Source of the DNA: SZUA-365 sp034002405
GTDB lineage: Bacteria > Bacteroidota > Ignavibacteria > SZUA-365
Length of the DNA: 60,337 nucleotides
Reading direction: 5' to 3'
Assembly: GCA_034002405.1 (NCBI GenBank)
Contig: JAVFAS010000012.1
Span: forward strand, 1 to 60,337
The position numbers were made by a program, and so were the translations under genes. The notes beneath the pieces are model-generated. The model did not search any database. It was not told the origin of the DNA and saw only the letters and a program-made list of their open reading frames with translations. The first letter of the stretch is position 1. Every line of letters starts with the position of its first letter. Of this stretch, positions 7,669 to 17,700 are shown piece after piece.

Positions 7669-8076
7669 ATGAAAAAGCGGTATATGATCGGCGGTGCGAT
7701 CGTCGTCGTGTTTCTGATCGTCGGTGGACTCTCCTTCCTCAATTCGTCGGTGGAATACGCGACCCTGCGCAAGGCCGAGGAGTCGGGGAAGAAGGTACAG
7801 GTCACCGGTAAATGGGTGCAGGAAATGAGCACCAATTACGACACGAAAAACAACGTCTTCACGTTTTACATGCGCGATGACGAGAACCGTGTCGCGCGTG
7901 TCGAATTCACCGGCGCCAAGCCCAACAATTTCGACATCGCCACCAGTGTCGTCGCGAAAGGCCGGTATGAAGATGGCGTGTTCAAGGCCAGCGAAGTCCT
8001 CACGAAATGTCCCTCGAAGTACGAAGGCAATCCCGACGGTGAACACCCCGAAGGAATCAAGACATCGTCCTTCTGA
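7669..8076 (+). CDS. ccmE: Cytochrome c maturation heme chaperone CcmE, cysteine variant
   Basis: This 135-residue heme chaperone is anchored by one N-terminal helix (MIGGAIVVVFLIVGGLSFL) and has a periplasmic OB-fold domain. It takes heme from CcmC and passes it to CcmF. The heme-binding segment is TKCPSKYEG, with Cys114 and Tyr118. Most CcmE proteins have HxxxY here, while a minority (archaea, some Deltaproteobacteria and Gram-positives) use CxxxY. This is the CxxxY form. The gene follows ccmD by 13 nt and is closed by a terminator. Confidence 0.92.
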   Translation: MKKRYMIGGAIVVVFLIVGGLSFLNSSVEYATLRKAEESGKKVQVTGKWVQEMSTNYDTKNNVFTFYMRDDENRVARVEFTGAKPNNFDIATSVVAKGRYEDGVFKASEVLTKCPSKYEGNPDGEHPEGIKTSSF

Positions 8077-8080
8077 CCTC

Positions 8081-8112
8081 CGGGGCGGTCGCTCGCAACC
8101 GCCCCCGTTTTT
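8081..8112 (+). terminator. Intrinsic terminator after ccmE
   Basis: GGGGCGGT (8082-8089) pairs with ACCGCCCC (8098-8105) over an 8-nt loop, followed by CG and five T residues. It separates ccmCDE from ccmF. A weak TTGAAA at 8121-8126 downstream could be part of a ccmF promoter, but no good -10 is seen. Confidence 0.75.
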
Positions 8113-8189
8113 GCCAAAAATTGAAATAATAAATATCTGAAATATCCGACTTATGCCAGGTGGCATGCGTTGGAGAAAGGCAGCAGCAC

Positions 8190-10886
8190 ATGTACGATTT
8201 CCTCGGCCTTCTGGGCAACGGTGCGATCATCATCGGCTTTCTCGCCGCGATGACGGCAATGATCACCTATCTGATGAGCGTGAAGAATCCGCGGCTGGTC
8301 GGCGTCGCGCGCGGCGGCTTTCACGTGACCGTCACGACGGTGCTGGTTGCCTCGCTGATTCTGCTCATCCTCATCGTCAAGCATCAATTCCAATTCCACT
8401 ACATCTGGGCGTACAGTTCGCGCGACCTGCCGTTGGGGTTGCTGATGTCCACGTTCTATGCGGGACAAGAAGGCAGTTTCATGCTGTGGACGTTGATGGT
8501 CGCGGTGGTGGGCGTGGTGCTTCTGGCCTACACGCAGAAGCGTGACAACGAGCGGGAGGTGATGGGCGTGTACAGCAGCATCCTCGCGTTCCTCATGATG
8601 TTGCTGATCGTGAAGAATCCCTTCGCACCGATCGACGGGAACGTGATCCCCGCGGACGGGCGCGGACTCAATCCGCTGTTGCAGAATTTCTGGATGCAGA
8701 TTCATCCGCCCATTCTCTTCCTCGGCTTCGCGGCCATGGCGCCACCCTTCGCGCTTGCCATCGCCGCACTGATGCGCCGCAAATACCAGGCGTGGGTGGT
8801 CAGTTCGCTGCCCTGGGTGCTGGGTGGCTCGATGCTGCTCGGTCTCGGCATCGCGCTGGGTGGGTTCTGGGCCTACGAGACCCTTGGCTGGGGTGGCTGG
8901 TGGGGATGGGACCCGGTCGAGAATGCCTCGCTGATTCCCTGGCTGATTTCCGTCGCCCTGGTACACACGATGCTCACGCAGAAACGGACCAAGGGCCTGA
9001 CGCTCACCAACTTCATGCTCGCGATTCTCGCGTTCGTGCTCGTGCTGTATTCAACCTTCCTGACGCGCAGTGGCGTGCTGGGCGAGGCGTCGGTACACTC
9101 CTTTGTCGATCCCGGTCGCTTTAGCTTCACCCTGCTGGTCCTCTTCATGTTCGCCTTTACCGACATCGGCTTCGCGCTGTTGTTCGGTCGCTTCACGAAA
9201 TGGGGCCGCGGCATGTTCGAGAAATACGACGGATGGAAACTGTACGGGCTGTTGTATCTTGTTGTCATCGGACCAAGTATTCCGATATTCGCACAGGTGA
9301 GCGGCGACCTCGTGCCCGTTGTCACGGAAATGATCGCCGGCGCGAATCCGGTCATGTTGCTGCTCTATTATCCGATGCTCGGCATCGCGCATTTGCTCAA
9401 CCTTCTCAGTTACCTTTGGCTGCCGGCGTTGATATTCAAGGTGCTGCAGATCGGGTATGTCATGTCGGGTCGTCTGCACAGCGAAAAGGAATACGAAAGC
9501 TTCGCGATGATGTCGCGCGAGACCTGGCTGGGCCTTGGCGCCGGCACGATCGGACTGCTGACCTTCATCGTTCTGATCGGCACCTCCATGCCCATCATTC
9601 CGCAGTTCATCATCGATACGATCAACAACATGTTCGCCGCCATCGGGACCGAGATGCGTTTGGGCAACACGGTCGAACCGGCGTTCTACGATGCAATGGG
9701 ACTCCCCCTCGCGATTGTCATGACGTTCATGATCGGGTTCACGCTGCTGCTGATGTGGAGCACGACCCGGCGCGACATGTTGCTGCGCAAGCTCGTGCTG
9801 CCGCTCTCGCTGGCACTGGTGACCACCATCGTGATCGTCGTCGCCGGTGGCGTGTACGATCCGGGCATGATTCTGCTCGCGTTCACCTCCTCGTTCTGTC
9901 TCTACTCCAACATTGTCATCGGCTATCGCATCGTCCGCGGCAATCCGAAATTCACCGGCGCGTATATCGCGCATACCGGCGTGGCGCTGATGCTGCTCGG
10001 CGTGATCGGCTCGGGCTTTTACAGTTCCTCCAGGAGCCTTGAACTCAAGCAAGGCGAATCAATGGAATGGAGCGGGTATCGCTTTACCTACACCGGCAAC
10101 GAAACGTTCTGGAACGGCGAGCGCTACTACTTCAACGTGCGTCTCGACGATGCCGTCACGGGCGAGGAAGTCGAGACCGTGAAGACGATCATGTTCGTTT
10201 CGAATTACGGCGGTCAGGAACAGATCATGCGCAACCCGGGCATCGCCAAGTTCTTCACCACCGATGTGTACGTCGAACCGCAGGCACTCTACGCACCCGA
10301 ACCCGAGGGTGGCAAGCGCTTCGGATTCACGAAGGGACAGACGTACGATTATGGCGGGTACTCGGTCACCTTCACCGATTTCGACATGAACAATTCGCGC
10401 AGTTCGCAGTCCTTCCGCGTCGGCGGTGTGTTTCGCGTCGAGAAATACGGCGAGGAACCGCAGGAACTGCTGGTCGCGCGTACGACCGGTCCGGATGGCG
10501 TGCAAAGCGAGCCGGCGCTCGTCACGGCGGGGGACCTGCAGATCGAGATCCTTGGCATGACGCCGAACCAGGAAGATCTCGCGTTGTCGATGATCGAAGT
10601 GCGCCTGAAAAATCCGAACATCCCGGTCGATCCGTCCGACCTGCGCGAGACGCTGGTGGTCGAGGCTTCGCTGAAACCGTTCATCAGCCTCGTTTGGGCG
10701 GGTATCATCATCATGATGGTTGGCTTCATTGTCGCACGGATGCGCCGCTCGGACGATGCGCGCCGCCTCGAATCGTACGAGATCGCCCCCGAAGTGAAGA
10801 AAGCCGCGCTCGCGGGCGAGCCACATGAAGAACCGGTCGCGGCCGAAGGCGCACCCGATACCATCGAGTCGCTGGAAGATCGATAG
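8190..10886 (+). CDS. ccmF: Cytochrome c heme lyase CcmF
   Basis: This large polytopic membrane protein (898 residues) is the holocytochrome c synthase of system I, joining heme from CcmE to CxxCH motifs of apocytochromes. The WWD motif GGWWGWDPVENASLIPW is at about residues 233-249, flanked by helices. The conserved phrase LTRSGVLGEASVHSF follows. A soluble domain of some 230 residues near the C-terminus (after FTGAYIAHTGVALMLLG) precedes a last helix. The length exceeds the common 650, as in other long CcmF proteins. ATG 8190 has GAGAAAGG 9 nt upstream; an ATG-less extension to 8160 lacks support. CcmH and CcmG are not in the window. Confidence 0.92.
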   Translation: MYDFLGLLGNGAIIIGFLAAMTAMITYLMSVKNPRLVGVARGGFHVTVTTVLVASLILLILIVKHQFQFHYIWAYSSRDLPLGLLMSTFYAGQEGSFMLWTLMVAVVGVVLLAYTQKRDNEREVMGVYSSILAFLMMLLIVKNPFAPIDGNVIPADGRGLNPLLQNFWMQIHPPILFLGFAAMAPPFALAIAALMRRKYQAWVVSSLPWVLGGSMLLGLGIALGGFWAYETLGWGGWWGWDPVENASLIPWLISVALVHTMLTQKRTKGLTLTNFMLAILAFVLVLYSTFLTRSGVLGEASVHSFVDPGRFSFTLLVLFMFAFTDIGFALLFGRFTKWGRGMFEKYDGWKLYGLLYLVVIGPSIPIFAQVSGDLVPVVTEMIAGANPVMLLLYYPMLGIAHLLNLLSYLWLPALIFKVLQIGYVMSGRLHSEKEYESFAMMSRETWLGLGAGTIGLLTFIVLIGTSMPIIPQFIIDTINNMFAAIGTEMRLGNTVEPAFYDAMGLPLAIVMTFMIGFTLLLMWSTTRRDMLLRKLVLPLSLALVTTIVIVVAGGVYDPGMILLAFTSSFCLYSNIVIGYRIVRGNPKFTGAYIAHTGVALMLLGVIGSGFYSSSRSLELKQGESMEWSGYRFTYTGNETFWNGERYYFNVRLDDAVTGEEVETVKTIMFVSNYGGQEQIMRNPGIAKFFTTDVYVEPQALYAPEPEGGKRFGFTKGQTYDYGGYSVTFTDFDMNNSRSSQSFRVGGVFRVEKYGEEPQELLVARTTGPDGVQSEPALVTAGDLQIEILGMTPNQEDLALSMIEVRLKNPNIPVDPSDLRETLVVEASLKPFISLVWAGIIIMMVGFIVARMRRSDDARRLESYEIAPEVKKAALAGEPHEEPVAAEGAPDTIESLEDR

Positions 10887-10996
10887 AGACGGGGGGGAGG
10901 GGGCATGGCTTTGGGAATGCAGGCGGAAATCCGTAGTTTCGGTGGTGCAGGGAGCACCGTGCCCTCATTCCCGTTCCATAGAGCCACAGGCAGCAC

Positions 10997-12316
10997 ATGA
11001 ACACCACCCCCATCAGCAGAAGCCTCGTCGACGAGAAAGTCCGGGCCAGCGGTCTCAAACGCGTTGGCCGCGCCTCGATCCGGGAAATCCGGTCCCTCAT
11101 CAATGACATCGAGCGCGAGAGCGGCGTGCCCTTTATCCGCATGGAAATGGGCATCCCCGGTCTCCCCGCCGCGCAAATCGGTATCGATGCCGAGAAGCGG
11201 GCGCTCGACGGCGGCTGCGCCTCCTTCTATCCCGATATTCAAGGTATCCCGGAGTTAAAGACCGAAATCTCCCGCTTCGTGAAGCTGTTCCTCGATCTCG
11301 ATGTCCGTCCCGAGGGCTGCCTGCCCTGCACGGGATCGACCAGCGGGAGCTTCGTCACCTTCATGGTCGCTGGTCGCATGAATCCGGACAAGGATACAAT
11401 CCTGTTTCTCGATCCGGGTTTCCCGGTGCACAAGCAGCAGCTCAACGTGCTCGGCATCGCGCACCGCAGTCTCGATGTGTACAACTACCGTGGAGAGAAG
11501 CTGCGCGCACCGCTCGAGGAGATTCTCCGCGAGGGCAAGATCTCCTGTATCCTCTATTCGAATCCGAACAATCCGACCTGGATCTGTTTCACCGACACGG
11601 AACTGCGGATCATCGGCGAACTGGCGACGAAGTACGACGTGGTGGTGATGGAGGATCTGGCCTACTTCACGATGGACTTCCGGAAGGACTACTCGATTCC
11701 CGGCCAGCCGCCATTCCAGCCGTCGGTCGGCAAATACACCGACAACTACATCCTGCTGATCTCCAGTTCGAAGGCCTTCAGCTATGCTGGCCAGCGCATC
11801 GGCATGCTCGTGATCTCCGACGTCCTGTTCGAACGCGAGGTGCCCACGCTGACGCGGTTTTTCACCCAGACGAAATTCGGCCGGGCGATGGTCTTCGGCT
11901 CGGCCTACGCGGTTTCCGCGGGGGTGACGCATTCGTCCCAATATGGACTCGCCGCGCTGCTCAAGGCCACCAACGACGCGACCTACCGTTTCATCGATGA
12001 CGTGCGCGTCTACGGACGCCGTGCGCATGTGATGAAAGAGTATTTTCTCTCGAATGGTTTTTATATCGTGTACGACAAGGACGAGGACGAGCCCATCGCC
12101 GATGGATTCTATTTCACCGTGGCGTATCCGGGAATGGATGGCGTGCAGCTCATCGAGGAGTTGCTCTATTACGGCATCAGCGCGATCTCACTCGCGAACA
12201 CCGGCAGCGAACGTCTCGAGGGCATCCGCGCCTGTGTCTCGCTCGTGCGCGACGAACAGCTGCCCGACCTCGAGCGTCGGCTGAAGGTGTTTCACGAAAA
12301 CCACCCGCTGCCCTGA
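10997..12316 (+). CDS. PLP-dependent aminotransferase, class I/II (fold type I)
   Basis: This is a 439-residue fold type I enzyme. The Schiff-base lysine lies in SSSKAFSYAGQRIG, the pyridine-binding Asp region is VVMEDLAYF, and YSNPNNPTW is the usual Asn-Pro phosphate/substrate site. The phrase FPVHKQQLNVLG and the C-terminal SLANTGSERLEGIRACVSL fit an aspartate-aminotransferase-like group. The substrate cannot be named from sequence. The 110-bp leader (10887-10996) holds a small GGTGC/GCACC hairpin near 10940-10955 and nothing else clear. It stands alone on the plus strand between ccmF and a hairpin. Confidence 0.85.
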   Translation: MNTTPISRSLVDEKVRASGLKRVGRASIREIRSLINDIERESGVPFIRMEMGIPGLPAAQIGIDAEKRALDGGCASFYPDIQGIPELKTEISRFVKLFLDLDVRPEGCLPCTGSTSGSFVTFMVAGRMNPDKDTILFLDPGFPVHKQQLNVLGIAHRSLDVYNYRGEKLRAPLEEILREGKISCILYSNPNNPTWICFTDTELRIIGELATKYDVVVMEDLAYFTMDFRKDYSIPGQPPFQPSVGKYTDNYILLISSSKAFSYAGQRIGMLVISDVLFEREVPTLTRFFTQTKFGRAMVFGSAYAVSAGVTHSSQYGLAALLKATNDATYRFIDDVRVYGRRAHVMKEYFLSNGFYIVYDKDEDEPIADGFYFTVAYPGMDGVQLIEELLYYGISAISLANTGSERLEGIRACVSLVRDEQLPDLERRLKVFHENHPLP

Positions 12317-12389
12317 ACCGTCCCATCTTCGCGACGGTATCGCGGTGCCGGACGACAACGAATTGACGCTGAAATTTCGTATTTTTTTC

Positions 12390-12411
12390 TCGCCACGGTA
12401 CGCCGTGGCGA
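12390..12411 (+). terminator. Hairpin between the aminotransferase and the hydrolase-like gene
   Basis: TCGCCACGG (12390-12398) and CCGTGGCGA (12403-12411) form a perfect 9-bp stem with a TACG loop. TTTGTTTG follows, so it could end the aminotransferase transcript. A TTGACG with a T-rich tract lies just upstream, and a leader structure is the alternative. Confidence 0.5.
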
Positions 12412-12427
12412 TTTGTTTGACCGTGCA

Positions 12428-13210
12428 ATGAAGCATGCCATCATCATACCGACCGTCGTGCTCGCCGTCCTGATGACGGCAGGGCGTTGTGACGCGCAAT
12501 CCGCTGGCGGGCAGCCCGTCATGCCCCGGGAGAAGCGATCGGCAGCGCGGATTCCGGAAGTGCACGCGCGATGGTTTGCCCTTGCCGGGGATTCGATTCG
12601 TGTCGAGTATGCGCTGCCGGCCGCGACGGAACGTCCGATCGTGCTCGTGCTCTCCGATCGCTACGGACCACAGGAGAGCCTGCGTTCGCTGCTGAAGGTA
12701 CTCGCGCAGCTCGGCTATCGCGCCTACGCGCCGCCATTGCTGTCCGCACCCGAGCAGGGCTTCGCGGGCGTTCCCGCGGCACGGGTTGACAGTGCGGACA
12801 TTGTCCGGGCAACGCGCGTGGCGGTGGACCTGCTGAGCGCCGAGAGCGATGGCGCGCGCATGTATCTGCTGGGCTTCGATGTCGGCGCGAATATCGCGAT
12901 CGAGCTGGCCGCGCGCTTCCCGTTCTTCAAAGGCGCGGCGCTGTTCTATCCTTCCGACACGCTCGCTCTCGCGCGGCTGATCGATCTGCAATGTCCGATG
13001 CAACTGCATGTGCCGCAGTTCGATACCGCGTGCGGACTCGATGCCGTCGAGGGGTTGCGCGATGTCTTCGCCCGTGAGGGAGCGCGGCTGCACGTCTACT
13101 TCTACAAGGACGCCCGCCGTTTCTTCTTCAATCCCATGCATCCGGATTATCACAAGCTCAACACGCAGAAAGCGTGGAACCATCTCAACAAGCAATTTCG
13201 CGCGCCATGA
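12428..13210 (+). CDS. Secreted dienelactone-hydrolase-like protein, catalytic residues replaced
   Basis: This 260-residue alpha/beta-hydrolase fold protein has an N-terminal signal peptide (AIIIPTVVLAVLMTAGRCDAQ). The nucleophile elbow reads GFDVG (residues 149-153), with Asp where dienelactone hydrolases have Cys. The C-terminal block that normally reads GHGF/GHAF-NPxRPDY is RRFFFNPMHPDY, so the catalytic His position is occupied by Arg231. Both changes suggest it is not an active dienelactone hydrolase, although Asp at the elbow is used by dehalogenases and epoxide hydrolases. ATG 12428 is chosen because it gives the signal peptide. The stop overlaps the next ATG. Confidence 0.65.
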   Translation: MKHAIIIPTVVLAVLMTAGRCDAQSAGGQPVMPREKRSAARIPEVHARWFALAGDSIRVEYALPAATERPIVLVLSDRYGPQESLRSLLKVLAQLGYRAYAPPLLSAPEQGFAGVPAARVDSADIVRATRVAVDLLSAESDGARMYLLGFDVGANIAIELAARFPFFKGAALFYPSDTLALARLIDLQCPMQLHVPQFDTACGLDAVEGLRDVFAREGARLHVYFYKDARRFFFNPMHPDYHKLNTQKAWNHLNKQFRAP

Positions 13211-14214
13211 CCATGCAATTCCAGGAAGACCGCCTGCACGATATCTTCTCGCAATTCCAGACACGCTTCGTCGCGGTCATCGGTGACGTGATGCTTGACC
13301 GGTATATCTGGGGCAGTGTCACCCGCATTTCACCCGAAGCGCCGGTGCCGGTGGTGGATGTTATCCGGGAGAGCAATCACCTCGGCGGGGCGTCCAACGT
13401 CGCCCTCAATATCCGGAGTCTCGGCGCGGTGCCCGTGCTTTTCGGTGTGGTCGGGAACGATGCCAACGCCGACGCCCTGCGCGGGATCTTCGAACAGGAA
13501 CGCATCATCACGGATTTTCTGATCGAGGATCCCTCGCGCCCGACCACCGTCAAGACCCGCATTATCGCGGGCAGTCAGCATGTGGCGCGCATCGATTACG
13601 AAGACCGACAGGTGGTCGGCGAGGAGACAACCCGGCGCCTGCTCGACCGGCTCGACGGCCACCTCGGATCGATCAACATCATCATCCTCCAGGACTACAA
13701 CAAGGGGGTGATCAGTCCCGGGCTTATCCACCAGGTAATCGAAATGGCTCGCAGCCGTGGAATCCCGGTGCTTGTGGATCCGAAATTTCACAATTTCTTC
13801 GAATACACCGGGGTGACGGTGTTCAAGCCCAATCGCAAGGAGACCGAGGACGCGTTGAAGCGACGGCTGCACGACGAACAGAGTTTCATCGATGCGGCGC
13901 GCGCGCTGCGGCAGCGTCTCGGCTGCGAGCATGTGCTGCTCACGCTCGGAGAAAAAGGCATGCTGCTGCTGCGCAGCGACGACAGCATTGTCCGTGTCCC
14001 CACCAAGGCTCGCAAGGTTGCCGATGTTTCCGGTGCCGGCGATACCGTCATCGCGACGCTGGCCGTTTCGATGGCCGGCGGCGCCGACATGAGCGAAGCG
14101 GCCCAGATCGCGAATCTCGCCGGAGGGCTGGTGTGCGAGGAAGTGGGCATCGTTCCGGTTGATCGCGATCTGCTGTACGACGCCGCGTTGGGACGGTTGG
14201 GAGTACCTGACTGA
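13207..14214 (+). CDS. rfaE1: D-glycero-beta-D-manno-heptose-7-phosphate kinase (RfaE1)
   Basis: This 335-residue PfkB-family sugar kinase phosphorylates heptose 7-phosphate to the 1,7-bisphosphate on the way to ADP-heptose for lipopolysaccharide. Features are VIGDVMLDRYIWGSVTRISPEAP near the N-terminus, GGASNVALNI, the substrate Lys/Asn region KPNRKE, and the catalytic anion-hole motif VSGAGDTVIA. ATG 13207 overlaps the upstream stop and begins close to the family start. Unlike the fused HldE of enterobacteria, the adenylyltransferase is a separate gene immediately downstream. Confidence 0.93.
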   Translation: MTMQFQEDRLHDIFSQFQTRFVAVIGDVMLDRYIWGSVTRISPEAPVPVVDVIRESNHLGGASNVALNIRSLGAVPVLFGVVGNDANADALRGIFEQERIITDFLIEDPSRPTTVKTRIIAGSQHVARIDYEDRQVVGEETTRRLLDRLDGHLGSINIIILQDYNKGVISPGLIHQVIEMARSRGIPVLVDPKFHNFFEYTGVTVFKPNRKETEDALKRRLHDEQSFIDAARALRQRLGCEHVLLTLGEKGMLLLRSDDSIVRVPTKARKVADVSGAGDTVIATLAVSMAGGADMSEAAQIANLAGGLVCEEVGIVPVDRDLLYDAALGRLGVPD

Positions 14215-14702
14215 TGGGACGGATCTGTACGCTCGAGGAGATGATACCTATCCGCGCCGGGATGCGCGCGGCTGGTCACTGTCTGGTGTTCACGAACGGG
14301 GTGTTCGATATCCTGCACCGGGGACATTGCGAATACCTCGCGGCAGCGCGCGCGCAGGGAGACGCGCTGGTGGTCGGGCTCAACAGTGACGCCAGCGTGC
14401 GCCGGTTGAAGGGAGAGAAAAAACCCATCGTGATGGAAGAAGACCGTGCCGCGGTATTGGCGGCGCTGGCGTCTGTTGATTATGTCATACTATTTGGTGA
14501 TGATACACCGCAAGCCCTGATTTCAGCCTTGCTGCCAGACGTCCTCATCAAGGGCGGTGACTATACGCGCGAGACGATCGTCGGTTGCGCGGAGGTCGAG
14601 GCAGCCGGCGGACGCGTGTTCACGATTCCGTTGACCGCGGGGCGGTCCTCGACCAACATTGTAACGACCATCATTGAGCGATACTGCACACACGACACGT
14701 GA
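14214..14702 (+). CDS. rfaE2: D-glycero-beta-D-manno-heptose 1-phosphate adenylyltransferase (RfaE2)
   Basis: This 162-residue nucleotidyltransferase makes ADP-D,D-heptose from heptose 1-phosphate and ATP. The nucleotide-binding motif FTNGVFDILHRGH contains the HxGH box. GLNSDASVRRLKG and LIKGGDY are family landmarks, and SSTNIV is the usual ISxT-type end. It overlaps rfaE1 as TGATG, so the pair is translationally coupled. The phosphatase GmhB and the isomerase GmhA are not seen in this window. Confidence 0.93.
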   Translation: MGRICTLEEMIPIRAGMRAAGHCLVFTNGVFDILHRGHCEYLAAARAQGDALVVGLNSDASVRRLKGEKKPIVMEEDRAAVLAALASVDYVILFGDDTPQALISALLPDVLIKGGDYTRETIVGCAEVEAAGGRVFTIPLTAGRSSTNIVTTIIERYCTHDT

Positions 14703-14736
14703 TCCCATCGCGACGAAGCGTCCGCGCCCGATCGTC

Positions 14737-17700
14737 ATGCGATTTCTGCGCGTGTTCGCGTTTGCCGGACTCGGACTGGTCCTGCTGATCGCCGCACTCA
14801 TCGGTTTTTCCGAAACACAAACATTCCGTTCGATGCTGCGCGACGTCATCGTCGAAGCAGCCGATTCCTCCCTCAACGCGCGGCTCTCCATCGCATCCAT
14901 CGAAGGCAATCTGTTCGCCGGCTGGAAAATCAGCGGTGTGCAGCTGCGCGACGCGCATGGAACGGTGGCCGACATCGAGAGCATCGTGCTGCGATACAAC
15001 ATATTCCGCCTGCCGTGGAAACGCGTCACGATCAACGAGTTGACAATCAACGGCCCTCGATTCCATATCACGAAAGCAGAAGGACGTGACTGGAACATCG
15101 CGACCCTCGTGCGACCATCCGCGGACGAGGACACCACCACCACCCCATTCGATTGGGTGATCGCGGTGGAGAATCTCCGCATCGTCAACGGGATGCTGCT
15201 CGTGTATGATTCGACCGTGACCGACCCGCTGCGTCGCGACCGGCTCGACACCCGGCGCATGCGACTCGATGATCTCAATCTTGCGCTTTCCGCCATGGTC
15301 CGTCCCGACCGGTACGCGGTGCGTTTGAACCAGTGTTCGTGGACGAATCCCTTCGGGGACGTCGCGCTCGAGAACCTCGCGGGTGATCTCTCGCTGCGAC
15401 CCGATGGTGTGGACGTGAGCGGGTTGTCGGTACAGACCACCCGCACGTCCTTCCTCTTCACCGCGACCGTTGAACATGCCGATGTTCTCGGCGAAATCGA
15501 TACCGAGGCATTGAAGCGGTGGCGGATGCATGTGTTGCTCGATGCTCCCGAGGTGGATGCACGTGACCTCCAGTATTTCCTGCCCTCACTGGATTTTCTC
15601 GGCGGGACCGCGGCGTTGCGGTTGTCCGCGCGCGGAACGCTCGAGCGTTTGCGTATCGAGCGCCTCGAACTGGGTGCGGGCGAAAGCAGCCTGGGATTTC
15701 AGGGTTCCGTCTCGCGCATTCTTGATGGGACGGACATGCACATCGATGCGGCATCCGATCGGACCGTGATCCGTGGCGTCGATGTCGCGGAGATCCTGCC
15801 CGGCATTCCCCTCCCCGACCTCGGCGGCATGGGCACGGTGCAATTCGCGACGCTGCGCTTCACCGGACAACCATTGAATTTCGAGGCCGAGATGGACATG
15901 CGGAGCGACGCCGGCGACGCGCGCGGCGCCATCGCGCTCGACATTCGTGGTGAGGAACTTGTCTATGAGGGCAGCATTCACACCCATCACCTTGACCTGA
16001 GCAAGATGCTGCGCGACCCGCAATTGCGCAGTGCGATCAATCTCGACGGCACGATCAGCGGTCGCGGAACACGGCTCGGCGGGATGACGGCGCAGGTGGC
16101 GCTCAAGGCGGATTCATCACGATTCATGCGTCTGGTGGCGAACGAACTCGCATTCACCGCGAATGTGCGTCCCGACAGCCTGCATTTCGATCTGCGCTCC
16201 GCCATGCGACAGAGCCGCCTCATTGCGGACGGCGCCATGAGTTTCCAGACCGACAGTATCACGGGAATCCGTCTGTGGACCGAGGCGCGGAAACTCGATC
16301 TGGCGACATTCCTCGATGACGACGCGCTCGCGAGCGATCTCAATTTCCGCATGGACGCCACTGCCGATGGCATCGACCTGTCCACGGCATCGGGAGACCT
16401 GGAGGTCGTCTTCGCCTCGTCGCAGCTGGCCGATCTGCGGATCGACGCCGATACCTTTCGACTGCAATTGCAGCAGCGACCGGGCGACGCGGAATTTTTG
16501 CTTCTCGAGTCTCAATATGCGGATGCGCGCATCGACGGTCGTTTCGATCTGCCGCGGCTTGCCACGCATGCGGCTGCACAGATCGATTCGCTCGCGGCGG
16601 CCTTCGCCGCCTACACCTTCGCTCCCGACACCCTGCGGGCCGAGGAGAATCATTCGTCGCCGCACGGGAGACCGATCCGTGGTGGTCGCGTTTCTCCAGA
16701 CGCACGTGATCCGCTTGCTCTCTCGCTGGACACCACCGCGTTCATGGACGCGCGGTATACCCTCACGTTGAAAAATCCGGACCGGATTGCCCGATATTTC
16801 AATGCATCCACCTTCCTTGTGCGTGGCACATGGCGCGGTGGCATCCGGGGCGGAGTCCGCGGGCTCGATGTGGACGGTGAACTCGCGCTGAGTGATTTCT
16901 ATCTCGTCGACTCGGCGCGAACCTGGCTCGCGGCGGGCGTGCGCTGTACGTACGACATTCAGGATCTGAGACTCCAGAATGTTCTCGCGGATCTCGTGAT
17001 GAACCTGCGCCTCTCGGCGGCCGATCTCAACATCAACGGACTCCGGCTGAGCCGTGCGCAGGTGCAGCTCGACTGGGCCGATGGCGCACCGTCACTGCGC
17101 GTCCGCGGTCTGGTGGATACGCTGGCTCAGGTGGATCTCCAGGTGGCGGCGCGGTATGCGGACCATGGCTTCGATGTCACCGCACCGCGACTGCAGGTGA
17201 TCTACCGCGGGCAGCCGTTGCAGAACCGGGATCCCATTGTCCTGCGCCTCGACTCCACCGGTATCACGCTCCACGCGCTCGACATCGGAAACGATGCCAT
17301 GCGCCTCGAGGCGCACGGGATCCGCGACCGGGACGGGGAAAACGATTTCACGGTCTATGCCGACAGCGTCAATGTCACGGAGCTTGAATTCCTCCTGACT
17401 GGAGATCCCGCGGTGCGCGACGGCGCAAGCTTCAGCGGCATCGGCTTTCTCGAAGCGACGTTCCGCGGCAGCGATGTCGAGCCGATGCTGGCGGCGGACG
17501 TCTTCATCGACAGCCTCGGCTACCGCGGTGCGCATTTCGGCGAGATGGCCCTCGAAGCGCGCTATGACCGGGAGATGCTGGAACTGTACTCGGAGCTGAC
17601 GTACGCAACACCCGAGAAAAAGGATGAAAAAGTGCTCTTTGTTTCGGGAAGCATTCCCCTGGCGATTTCGTTCGGCGATGAGGAGGCCGCGCGTGACCGC

